A DNA stretch of 35,493 bases from Leptolyngbyaceae cyanobacterium T60_A2020_046 (GTDB lineage Bacteria; Cyanobacteriota; Cyanobacteriia; Phormidesmidales; Phormidesmidaceae), in the NCBI GenBank assembly GCA_015272155.1, contig JACYME010000036.1:1-35493 (forward strand), in the 5' to 3' direction. The notes beneath the pieces were generated by a model, which was given only the letters and a program-made list of their open reading frames with translations, was not told the origin of the DNA and searched no databases. Both the position numbers and the translations under genes were made by a program. Shown one piece after another: positions 8,221 through 16,266 of this stretch. Position 1 is the stretch's first letter; each line of letters opens with the position of its first letter.

Positions 8221-9919
8221 ATGGCAGTGACAAACCGCATTCACTTTCGCAACTTGCGCGGGGATGTCTTCGGCGGGGTTACAGCAGCGGTAATTGCCCT
8301 TCCAATGGCGCTGGCCTTTGGCTTCGGGTGCTGGGCCTCAGGCCGGGCTCTACGGCGCAATTTTGATCGGCTTTTTTGCCGCCTTGTTTGGCGGCACCCC
8401 CACGTTGATTTCTGAACCCACGGGGCCAATGACCGTGGTGATGACCGCCGTGATTGCCAAACTGACCGCCGCCGATCCCGAAAACGGGATGGCGATGGCC
8501 TTTACGGTGGTCATGATGGCGGGCTTATTTCAAATCTTGTTTGGGGCATTGCGCCTAGGCCGCTATGTCACGCTCATGCCCTACACCGTCATTTCCGGCT
8601 TTATGTCTGGGATTGGCGTGATTCTGATTATTCTGCAAATTGGGCCATTTTTAGGCCAGGCTAGCCCCAGTGGCGGCGTCATCGACACGATTACCAGCCT
8701 TCCCACCCTGCTCACCAGTTGGGAAGGCCCAGAGGTGGCGCTCTCAGTCTTTACCCTGGCTGTCCTATTCTTGATGCCCCGTCGTTGGAAGCGGGTGTTG
8801 CCGCCACAGTTGTTGGTGCTGATGGCGGGCACGGTGTTATCCATGGCGATCTTTGGTGATGCGGATATTCGCCGCATTGGGCCGATTCCCACCGGCCTGC
8901 CCGAACTACAGGTGCCTACGTTTACCGTGGCGCAGTTCCAGGTCATGCTGATCGATAGCCTGGTGTTGAGCATGTTGGGCTGCATTGATGCCCTGCTGAC
9001 CTCGATGGTGGCTGATAGTTTGACACGCACCCAGCACAATTCGGACAAGGAGTTAATTGGTCAGGGCTTAGGCAACCTGATGGCGGGCTTGTTCGGCGGT
9101 ATTGCCGGTGCAGGCGCAACGATGGGCACGGTGGTCAATATCCAGGCCGGAGGGCGCACTGCGGTGTCGGGCTTGGTGCGGGCGCTGTTGTTGATGGTGG
9201 TGGTGTTGGGGGCTTCGGGTCTAATCGCGCCGATTCCGCTGGCGGTGCTGGCGGGTATTGCGATGAAGGTCGGGGTTGATATTTTGGACTGGAGCTTTTT
9301 GAAGCGCGCCCACAATGTGTCTGTGAAGGGCACGTTGATTATGTATGGGGTGCTGCTGCTGACGGTGTTTGTAGACTTGATCGTCGCGGTGGGTGTGGGC
9401 GTGTTTATCGCCAATATTCTGACCATTGAGCGTCTGACCAAGCTGCAATCTGACAAGGTGAAGACGATTAATGACACCGATGTGGATGAGGATCTGGTGT
9501 TGTCGGTCGAGGAGCAGGCGCTGATGGATCAGGCCCGAAACCGGGTGCTGTTGTTTCACCTGAGTGGGCCGATGATCTTTGGCGTGGCGAAGGCGATCGC
9601 GCGCGAACATACGGCCATGGCTGATCACGATGTGTTGATTATCGACCTGCAAAACGTGCCAATTTTGGGCGTCACGGCCTCCCTCGCGTTGGAAAATGCG
9701 ATTCAAGATGCCTGTGAAAATGGCCGTCCGGTCTTCATTGTTGGGGCTCAGGGGCAGGCGCTGCGGCGGCTCGAAAAGCTTGGCCTGCATCGCTTTGTGC
9801 CGGACGATCGCATGGTCGAAACCCGGGCTGAGGCGCTGCGCCGTGCTCTGGTCATTTTGGATGGCGCTGACCCGAACGCTGAGGCGGAGATCGCGGCGGC
9901 TCCAACGCCGCTGTCGTAG
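8221..9919 (+). pseudogene. bicA: BicA-type SulP bicarbonate/Na+ symporter gene with a frameshift near the N-terminus
   Basis: The product would be a SulP/SLC26-family plasma-membrane transporter, best matched from memory to cyanobacterial BicA (Na+-dependent low-affinity HCO3- uptake). The first 36 codons from the ATG at 8221 encode AVTNRIHFRNLRGDVFGG and continue to ALAFGF. The frame then goes wrong (GCWASGRALRR) and ends at 8415. The rest, from ASGAGPQAGLYGAILIGFF onward, is in the next frame to 9919. It includes GGTPTLISEPTGPMTVVMTA, the NSDKELIGQGLGNLMAGLFG block and a C-terminal STAS domain (FHLSGPMIFGVAKAIAREH, GVTASLALENAI). The family reads ALAFGVASGAG here. A five-base deletion between GGC repeats near 8321-8326 would explain the missing residues and the frame change. 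An ATG at 8294 in the second frame would lack the first membrane helix. Sequencing error is a real alternative. Confidence 0.85.
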
Positions 9920-10345
9920 GCAGGCAAACGCTCCAGCGGCACCACGATCCACCGTTGGCTGCTGGGGTTTCTGTCGTCACTGTTCCAGTTTGCCAAGGTG
10001 CCCCCGCAATCGCTGCACGATTCCCGATGAGGAGTTGATCCGCGATCGCGGAGGTTCTTTTGTAGAAAAGTGCTCAGTGCTCCCCACAGAACTGATGGGG
10101 CAAACTGAAACGCCGCCAGCTTGGGGAGTGGTCTATGCTGGGGGGTTAGCCGCTGCGATCGCGCCTACGCTGACGGACATGATGTATCCGTGGCCACGGT
10201 TTCGCTCGCCCGATTGGGCTGACAAAATTCAGTTCATGCGCGGGCTTAATCCTAAATGGGTGCAATCCGCTCAACACTCTTTTTGACGCCTGCTGAGTTC
10301 CCTCACTTCGCCTCATCTGTCTTTCCTTTACCCCCGCTTCACCCC
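9920..10345. other. Intergenic region downstream of bicA, no gene recognised
   Basis: This stretch of about 425 bases separates bicA from the zinc-ribbon membrane protein gene. An open frame continues in phase directly after the bicA TAG for 36 codons, to TGA at 10028, and encodes a short hydrophobic-basic stretch around RWLLGFLSSLFQFAKVPPQ. It has no start codon of its own that I trust. Another frame runs to 10286 without resembling a known protein. I see no strong terminator hairpin after bicA. Confidence 0.45.
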
Positions 10346-11611
10346 ATGTTTAATCGTCTCCTCAGACGCTTTCGACGGTTTTTTCAAAAGTCCAGCACGA
10401 TCAACGATGAGCCCTTAAATAAAGTGAGCTTAATCGTCATTATCTTGATCGATATTTTCATCTTGGTGAATGTTTTTATCGGTTTAGATGATATCGGTCG
10501 CTGGTATATCAGCCCCTATCAATCCCACGGGTGTTATACCGAATGGCAAAGTTATCGAAACAGTACCGCACCCCAAAAAGAGTACGATGTATTGTCCCAA
10601 TCAGTGCTCAATGCCCAAAGCCCAGACTTGTCGGATGGGTCACCGCCCGATCGCAGTCTTCAGGCCCAATATCAACGCTGGGATGACGAGCATTTGGGCC
10701 GCCCCTCGCCCATTTGTTTGCAATATGCAGAACGCTATGATGCGCTCAATACCCCAGCAAATCAGCAATTTGTCCGAGAGATCGATCAAAAGCAGATTGA
10801 GATTGGCAATCTGGAGCAGGCCAATCAAACCATTCGGAGTCAGTATGATTCGACCCTGCTTGAAGAAATTGCCGGACAGCCGCGCGATCAGTCCATTAAT
10901 CAGGTCGAAGCAGCCCAAGCCCGCGCCACGCTAGACGCGAATACCCAGCGCATTGATACCCTCAAGGCTGAGCAAGCAGCGCTGCGCACGCAATTGGTGA
11001 TGAGCCCAGAGGGCGATCGCTTTTTGGTTTTCCTAAACGACGATGGACAATTCCGCACCCTAGAGCAAAGCTACGATCGCGCCTCCTTCTGGTATCCCAG
11101 CATTCAGATTGTGTTTCAAGGCATTTTTCTGGTGCCGTTGATTCTGATTGCTGCCACCGTCCATCGCTATGCCCAGCGCCGGGGATATGGCCTCATTGCC
11201 CTCATGAGCTGGCATTTGTTGGTCATTTTCTGCATCCCGCTGATCGTCAAAGTTTTCCAGTTTTTGCAGGTTGGCTTTTTGTTTGAGGTGCTGACTGAAG
11301 TCATCACTACGCTGCTGGGCGGACTGCTCTTTTTGGTGAGCTATCTGTATATTTTGGCCATTCCCTTGATTGGATTTGGAATCATCAAATTCTTTCAGCG
11401 GGTGGTGTTTAATCCACAGCTTCAAGCCGCAGGGCGAGTGCAAAAAAGTCGCTGTATTCGCTGTGCGAAAAAGCTAAAGCTGGGCGATCGTCACTGCCCC
11501 CACTGTGGCTATTCCCAGTTTGTGGAATGCCCCAATTGCCATGCCCCAACCTACAAATATTTGCCCTATTGTAAGGAATGTGGCACACTGCAACAGCCCA
11601 GCCGTCGCTAG
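10346..11611 (+). CDS. Membrane protein with coiled coil and C-terminal double zinc ribbon
   Basis: I do not recognise a named family for this 421-residue protein. One membrane helix lies near the N-terminus (SLIVIILIDIFILVNVFIGL). A long polar, glutamine-rich helical region follows (about residues 90-250, EIDQKQIEIGNLEQANQTI and ATLDANTQRIDTLKAEQAAL), probably a coiled coil outside the membrane. Three or four helices follow (IQIVFQGIFLVPLILIAATV; LLVIFCIPLIVKVFQFL; TLLGGLLFLVSYLYILAIPL). The C-terminus holds two zinc-ribbon knuckle pairs: CIRCAKKLKLGDRHCPHC and CPNCHAPTYKYLPYCKEC, eight cysteines in all. The ATG at 10346 gives MFNRLLRRF; an upstream in-frame start at 10256 adds an unconvincing 30 residues. 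It ends three bases before dusA and is probably cotranscribed with it. A quality-control or assembly role at the membrane is only a guess. Confidence 0.8.
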   Translation: MFNRLLRRFRRFFQKSSTINDEPLNKVSLIVIILIDIFILVNVFIGLDDIGRWYISPYQSHGCYTEWQSYRNSTAPQKEYDVLSQSVLNAQSPDLSDGSPPDRSLQAQYQRWDDEHLGRPSPICLQYAERYDALNTPANQQFVREIDQKQIEIGNLEQANQTIRSQYDSTLLEEIAGQPRDQSINQVEAAQARATLDANTQRIDTLKAEQAALRTQLVMSPEGDRFLVFLNDDGQFRTLEQSYDRASFWYPSIQIVFQGIFLVPLILIAATVHRYAQRRGYGLIALMSWHLLVIFCIPLIVKVFQFLQVGFLFEVLTEVITTLLGGLLFLVSYLYILAIPLIGFGIIKFFQRVVFNPQLQAAGRVQKSRCIRCAKKLKLGDRHCPHCGYSQFVECPNCHAPTYKYLPYCKECGTLQQPSRR

Positions 11612-11614
11612 GGC

Positions 11615-12652
11615 ATGGAGTTCGACTATCACATGCGATCGCAGTCGTCTGAATCTTCCGTTGTGGGGGGCAATCCCATCAGCATTGCCCCCATGATGGA
11701 TCGCACCGATCGCCACTATCGCTATTTCATGCGGCAAATTAGCCGCAAAACATTGCTCTATACCGAGATGGTAACGGCTCAGGCGATTTGGCATGGCGAT
11801 CGCGATCATCTGCTCGGCTTCAGCCCTGACGAAAAGCCCCTGGTGTTGCAGGTGGGGGGCGATGACCCCAAGCAGCTCGCGACCTGTGCCCGCATTGCGG
11901 CAGAGTTTGGCTACGACGAAATCAACCTGAATGTGGGCTGCCCCAGCGATCGCGTCCAGAGCGGCAATTTTGGCGCGTGTCTCATGGCCCAGCCCGCCCT
12001 GGTAGCGGAATGTGTCGCGGCGATGGCGGCGGCCAGCCCCCTCCCCGTTAGCGTGAAGCATCGCATCGGCATCGACGATACCGACCGCTACGAAGACATG
12101 GAGCAGTTCGTCAAAACCGTGGCGGCGGCGGGCTGTCAGCGCTTCACCGTCCATGCCCGCAAGGCGTGGCTCCAGGGGCTTAGCCCCAAGGAAAACCGCA
12201 CCGTTCCCCCCCTTCGCTATGGCGACGTACATCGCCTCAAGCGATCGCTGCCCCACCTATGGATCGAAATTAACGGCGGCTTCAAAACCCTCGACCAGGT
12301 GCAGGCCCAACTGGCCCATGTGGATGCGGTGATGGTGGGCCGCGCCGCCTACGATGATCCTTACCTGTTTGCGGAGAGCGATCGCCGCTTCTTGGGCGAA
12401 ACAGCGGCACCGCCCAGCCGCGACCAAGTGGTGGAAGCGATGCTGCCCTACATCGATTTCTGGACGGGGCGCGGCCTCAAGCTCAACAAAATCACGCGCC
12501 ACATGCTGATGCTGTTTGCAGGGCAGCCCGGCAGTCGCGGGTGGAAGCAGATCCTCACGGAACGCTCCTCAAAGCCGGGGGCCGGGGTCGAGGTGGTGCA
12601 GGCCGCGATCGCCCACGTCCGCGCTCAAGCCGCCGCGATCGCCGCCCTGTAA
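11615..12652 (+). CDS. dusA: tRNA-dihydrouridine(20/20a) synthase DusA
   Basis: DusA is a flavin-dependent enzyme that reduces U20/U20a in the tRNA D-loop using NADPH. The 345-residue product carries the family hallmarks: SIAPMMDRTDRHYRYFMR at the first strand, EINLNVGCPSDRVQSGNFGA with the catalytic Cys of the GCP motif (about residue 109), VKHRIGIDD, and FTVHARKAWLQGLSPKENR, which separates DusA from DusB and DusC. The NGG and VGRAAYDDPYLF FMN-phosphate motifs follow. Length fits the family. The ATG at 11615 is three bases after the upstream stop with no obvious Shine-Dalgarno, which suggests coupling. A second ATG six codons in (11633) is also possible. Confidence 0.96.
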   Translation: MEFDYHMRSQSSESSVVGGNPISIAPMMDRTDRHYRYFMRQISRKTLLYTEMVTAQAIWHGDRDHLLGFSPDEKPLVLQVGGDDPKQLATCARIAAEFGYDEINLNVGCPSDRVQSGNFGACLMAQPALVAECVAAMAAASPLPVSVKHRIGIDDTDRYEDMEQFVKTVAAAGCQRFTVHARKAWLQGLSPKENRTVPPLRYGDVHRLKRSLPHLWIEINGGFKTLDQVQAQLAHVDAVMVGRAAYDDPYLFAESDRRFLGETAAPPSRDQVVEAMLPYIDFWTGRGLKLNKITRHMLMLFAGQPGSRGWKQILTERSSKPGAGVEVVQAAIAHVRAQAAAIAAL

Positions 12653-12826
12653 TCCCCTCAGTACAGATCAAAAGCCGCCTTGGTGTCCTTTCCTGGGGGA
12701 TTGGGGTCGCAAGGAAGGTTGCCATGGGGTGAGCAATTGCTCAAATGGATCGTGGATTCAGTGGGGTGGGGCTTCCATTTCTGGTGAAGGAATCGATAGG
12801 CTAAAGGGGATAGTTTGGCTGAATCC

Positions 12827-13660
12827 ATGAGAATGCCTCGATTGAGATTGCGCGTCATCATCCCCCTGCTGGGGCTTTGCCTCTTCTATTTCCTCGGGAT
12901 CGGGCAGCCCGCGATCGCCGCCACCAACCCCGCCGAATTGACCCAACGCGACATTCAAACCATCGCCGAACTGCGGGAAAAAGCCTTTGCCACCAGCCGC
13001 GCCGGACAGTACGACGCGGCGGAAGACTACTGGACGCAACTCCTAGAGTTTTTGCCTGAAGAAGCTGCTATCTGGAGCAATCGCGGCATTGTGCGCGTCA
13101 GCCAAAACGAATTGGCCGGGGCGATCGACGACTACACCCACGCCATAGAACTCGCACCCGAGGCAGTGGATGCTTACCTCAATCGCGGCGCGGCCTATGA
13201 AGTGAGTCGCGACTGGGACGCCGCGATCGCCGACTACAACCACGCCCTCGCCCTTGACCCCAACGAAGCCGGAGCCTACAACAATCGCGGCAACGCTGAA
13301 GCAGGCCAAGGCAACTGGGACGCCGCGATCGCCGACTATCGCAAAGCCACCACCCTCGCCAACGAGTTCGCCCTCGCGCGGGTGAACTACGCCCTGGCGC
13401 TGTACCAGGTTGGCGAGACGACGGAGGCGGTGCGATCGCTGCGGGCGATTGTGCGCAAATACCCCAATTTTGCTGACGCACGGGCCGCCCTGACCGCCGC
13501 CCTGTGGACGACGGGCAAGCAAGGCGAGGCCGAGAGCCACTGGGTGGCGGTGTCTGGCCTGGATACCCGCTATCGCGACCTGCACTGGGTGCGATCGGTG
13601 CGGCGCTGGCCCCCTGCTGTCGCCGATGCCCTCGAACAGTTTTTGACGCTGGAGGGGTAA
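12827..13660 (+). CDS. Exported or membrane-anchored TPR protein
   Basis: This protein of about 277 residues has an N-terminal hydrophobic segment (VIIPLLGLCLFYFLGIG, then QPAIAA), either a signal peptide or an anchor. At least four tetratricopeptide repeats follow, for example WSNRGIVRVSQNELAGAIDD, YLNRGAAYEVSRDWDAAIAD and YNNRGNAEAGQGNWDAAIAD. TPRs bind partner proteins; the partner is not evident. The start is uncertain. The ATG at 12827 lacks a well-spaced ribosome-binding site, whereas AGGGGA at about 12804-12809 is five bases from an in-frame TTG at 12815, adding four residues. The stop codon is embedded in the Shine-Dalgarno of the next gene, so the two are likely an operon. Confidence 0.85.
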   Translation: MRMPRLRLRVIIPLLGLCLFYFLGIGQPAIAATNPAELTQRDIQTIAELREKAFATSRAGQYDAAEDYWTQLLEFLPEEAAIWSNRGIVRVSQNELAGAIDDYTHAIELAPEAVDAYLNRGAAYEVSRDWDAAIADYNHALALDPNEAGAYNNRGNAEAGQGNWDAAIADYRKATTLANEFALARVNYALALYQVGETTEAVRSLRAIVRKYPNFADARAALTAALWTTGKQGEAESHWVAVSGLDTRYRDLHWVRSVRRWPPAVADALEQFLTLEG

Positions 13661-13667
13661 GGCGATC

Positions 13668-14384
13668 GTGCTCGATTTGTTGCTGATGGTGAGCCTGGGT
13701 TTCTTGGGCAGCTTTGGGCACTGTGTCACCATGTGCGGCTCCATTGCGATCGCCCTCTCCCTATCGGCCCAATCCCGCCCGGCCGCTCGCCCTTGGCAGC
13801 GAGTCGCCTTTCACCTGACGCTCAATGTGGGGCGGCTGCTGAGCTATGTGCTGGTGGGGGCTGCGATCGGCGGGCTGGGGTCGGTGTTGGTGGCGGGAGG
13901 GCAGGTGGCTGGGGTGGGCAGTCCGCTACGGCGGGCGATCGCTCTATTGACCGGCCTGCTGCTTGTCTGGCTTGGGTTGCGACAGGTCGTACCGGGGCTC
14001 TTGCCCAAACTGCCCCTGCTGCACCCCCTGCAAGGGAAACTCCACGATCGCCTCCATCGCGCCATGACCCGGACAGCCCAGCAGCCCCACTGGTGGACCC
14101 CCGCCCTGTTGGGGATGGCGTGGGGGTTGTTGCCCTGCGGCTTTCTCTATGCGGCGCAGATCAAAGCGGCGGAAACCAGCACGGTGTGGGGCGGAGCGGC
14201 GACGATGGTGGCTTTTGGCCTGGGTACCCTACCGACGATGGTGGGGGTGGGGGTATCGAGCGCTTGGCTAAGCCGCCATCGCGCCAGCCAGCTCTTTCGC
14301 CTTGGGGGATGGATTACCCTTGCGATCGGCCTGCTAACCCTGAGCCGCACCGGAAATATGATGGTGGATCACACGGGCCACTGA
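13668..14384 (+). CDS. SafE/TauE-type membrane protein with CcdA-like cysteine motifs (COG2836 type)
   Basis: This 238-residue integral membrane protein has about six helices. The opening GFLGSFGHCVTMCGSIAIAL and the mid-protein ALLGMAWGLLPCGFLYAAQI are the paired half-repeat motifs of the UreH/SafE group, related to CcdA/DsbD-type thiol and metal transporters. Members are annotated as sulfite exporters, but many probably serve cytochrome or metal-centre assembly, so the annotation label should not be taken literally. GTG at 13668 is the start I choose: GGAGGGG at 13651-13657 sits ten bases before it and overlaps the end of the TPR gene. The 3' end falls inside a tandem duplication (14359-14404) that supplies the last residues and the TGA. 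The following b-cytochrome-like gene fits a redox or heme context. Confidence 0.8.
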   Translation: MLDLLLMVSLGFLGSFGHCVTMCGSIAIALSLSAQSRPAARPWQRVAFHLTLNVGRLLSYVLVGAAIGGLGSVLVAGGQVAGVGSPLRRAIALLTGLLLVWLGLRQVVPGLLPKLPLLHPLQGKLHDRLHRAMTRTAQQPHWWTPALLGMAWGLLPCGFLYAAQIKAAETSTVWGGAATMVAFGLGTLPTMVGVGVSSAWLSRHRASQLFRLGGWITLAIGLLTLSRTGNMMVDHTGH

Positions 14385-14404
14385 TGGTGGATCACACAGG
14401 CCAC
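14359..14404. repeat. 23-base tandem duplication at the safE-like stop codon
   Basis: Positions 14359-14381 and 14382-14404 are head-to-tail copies that differ at a single base (14375 G versus 14398 A). The TGA that ends the upstream gene is formed at the start of the second copy. Because 23 is not a multiple of three, the duplication changes the frame for whatever followed. It may have shortened the upstream protein or pushed the next gene's start downstream. Confidence 0.9.
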
Positions 14405-14421
14405 ACGCGATCGCCTGCCTA

Positions 14422-14931
14422 GTGCTCGCCTTGGTCGCGCGTCTCCTCAGCAAGCTCGTCCCCCATCTCATGAAATATCGGCGCGTGCTGGGCGTCAGCT
14501 CCTCTGTGCTGGCCTGTGCCCCCACCTTCCACATGGTCGAACATAGCTGGAACTGGAACCCCGCCGCCCTGCGGTTTATGCTGCCCCAACACCAATGGGG
14601 CATGGTGGCCGGAGTCGGCAGCCTAGCGCTGATGACCCCCCTCGCCCTGACGAGTACCCCCGCCGCCCAGCGCTGGCTCGGCTCCCTGTGGCGCAATCTG
14701 CATCTCCTCAGCATTCCGGCGCTGGTGTTGTGTGGCATCCACTGCACCTTGGTGGGATCGAGCTATTTGGGGCGGATCCAGTGGAGCGGGCGATCGCTGC
14801 TGCATACCGCCGCCATTGCCGGCCTAATTCTGCTGGTCTTGGCGGTGCGGTCGCACAGGGCTTGGGCCATCCTTGGCCTAGAGCGCTGGTACGTTGCCCC
14901 CAAATCAGCCTCAGAGTCAGCACCGCTTTGA
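14422..14931 (+). CDS. Ferric-reductase-like transmembrane (b-type cytochrome-like) protein
   Basis: This 169-residue protein has about four membrane helices and conserved-looking histidines: HMVEHSW and HQWGMVAG in the first half, then LHLLSIPALVLCGIHC in the third or fourth helix. A pair of His residues about 13 apart within one helix, facing others, is the pattern of the ferric-reductase-like or MsrQ-like heme-binding domain. I infer a b-heme membrane electron carrier. The annotated start is GTG at 14422; ATG at 14470 (MKYRRVLG) is equally possible and begins closer to the first helix. It is the third gene of the TPR, SafE-like, cytochrome-like cluster, 37 bases after the previous stop. 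Confidence 0.65.
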   Translation: MLALVARLLSKLVPHLMKYRRVLGVSSSVLACAPTFHMVEHSWNWNPAALRFMLPQHQWGMVAGVGSLALMTPLALTSTPAAQRWLGSLWRNLHLLSIPALVLCGIHCTLVGSSYLGRIQWSGRSLLHTAAIAGLILLVLAVRSHRAWAILGLERWYVAPKSASESAPL

Positions 14932-15020
14932 ATTTCATATTCTGAATGTTGAACATCCCGCCTGTTCACGGGCCGCCACCCTAGGCTGGAACCCAGTGTG
15001 CTGAATTGGTGGAATGCCCG

Positions 15021-16141
15021 ATGTTGTTCCTTGCGTTAACGTTGATATCGCTTTGGTTGCCGTGGCCCGCGATCGCCTCAGTGCCCGATCGCCCCGCGAT
15101 CGCTCAAGCTGCTATTCCCACGCCGACCCAGGCGCTAGAGCGGCTGTTTCAGGCCGAAACCATTCAGTCCGAGTGGTTTGCGCCCGTGTTTTTGCAGCAG
15201 GTGCCGTTCCCGCAAATGCAAGCCACCCTCGACGGGTTGACGGCACAGCTTGGAGCCTTGCAAGGCATTGAACCCCTGGCAGAAGGCTATCAACTGCGCT
15301 TTGAGAACGGTACCCTGTCGGCGCTGATTCAGCTCAATGATGCCGGGCAGATTGTGGCGTTGCTCTTTAGTCCGCTGGCGGAGGCGATGTCGCTGGCAGA
15401 GGCGATCGCGGCGATTGAAGCGTTTCCTGGCGAGGCTAGCTTGCTGGTGCTGGCGGGGGATGAGGTGCGGGCGGCGGTGGCGGCAGAGACGCCGCTGGCG
15501 GTGGGGTCGGCCTTTAAGCTGGCGGTGTTGGCGGCGCTGCAACGGGCGATCGCGGCGGGCACCCTCCGCTGGGACACCGTTGTGCCCCTAGAGGCAGCCT
15601 GGCGCAGCCTGCCCAGTGGCCTCTTGCAAGACTGGCCCGTGGGCAGTGCCATAACCCTCGAAACCCTGGCCACGCTGATGATTTCGGTGAGCGACAATAC
15701 CGCCACCGATTCTTTGTCCTCAAGAATCCTGAGAATGCGGACGCGCTCGCCGCATTTCGCCAGGGGAGCGATCGCGATCGGCGGCGTCTGCTGACGACCC
15801 TGCCCGACCTGCCGCTGCCCCCGGCCAGCCTGTTCAACGGCGATCCCATCGCGCTGGATGTGGAATGGTTTCTGTCGGCGCGAGAACTGTGCGCCCTGAT
15901 GGCGACGGTGAAGGATCTGCCGCTGATGGGCGTCAACCCTGGCGTCGCGCGTCCCGAAGACTGGCGGCACATTGCCTTCAAGGGCGGCTCTGAACCCGGT
16001 GTGCTGAACCTGACCACCTGGCTCGAAGCGGAAGATGGCCAAGCCTACTGCGTTGTCGCCACCTGGAACGATCCCAGCCAAGCCCTGGATGAAATGACGC
16101 TGATTCAGACCTATCAAGGACTCGTTACCGGACTTGCCGAG
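15021..16141 (+). pseudogene. Class-A beta-lactamase-like serine hydrolase gene, internal deletion and frameshift
   Basis: The first 230 codons from the ATG at 15021 (GGTGGA upstream) encode a signal peptide (MLFLALTLISLWLPWPAIAS) and the front of a penicillin-binding/beta-lactamase-fold enzyme: SAFK (163-166, the SxxK nucleophile) and SDN (224-226). After NTATD the frame shifts at about 15711. In the neighbouring frame the protein resumes at FFVLKNPENADALAAFRQG and continues with VEWFLSARELCALM, INPG-like VNPGVA and the KGGSEPG motif (the KTG equivalent) to about TYQGLVTGLAE at 16141. From memory of relatives, roughly 25-30 residues (around a GRE...RNRPFL segment) are missing, so this is a deletion with frameshift rather than a single-base slip. 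The first frame stops at 15794. The second lacks a timely stop and runs to 16558 into antisense sbcC, a second sign of decay. All three catalytic motifs are present but split between frames. Confidence 0.8.
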
Positions 16142-16215
16142 CGATCGCAGTCGCGAGTAGGTGTGAGGGCGAGGGCTGGAGGGATGGATGAGTTCAATCC
16201 TGCCTACTCCCTAGC

Positions 16216-16262
16216 TCTCTTGCTCTCCACTCTCAAGCTCTCCCACTCTCAAGCTCTCCCAC
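16216..16262. repeat. Pyrimidine-rich tandem repeat between convergent genes
   Basis: Two perfect 16-base units, TCTCAAGCTCTCCCAC at 16231-16246 and 16247-16262, follow a degenerate copy at 16216-16230 (TCTCTTGCTCTCCAC). The array lies in the gap between the broken hydrolase gene and the 3' end of sbcC. It has no coding role I can see. One strand is almost purely C/T. Confidence 0.85.
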
Positions 16263-16266
16263 TCCC

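Noticed and set aside
9920-10286. Plus-strand frame downstream of bicA (to 10286) as a separate gene
   Set aside because: The frame mostly continues from an out-of-frame reading of bicA. There is no start signal and the residues after 9920 match nothing I recognise.
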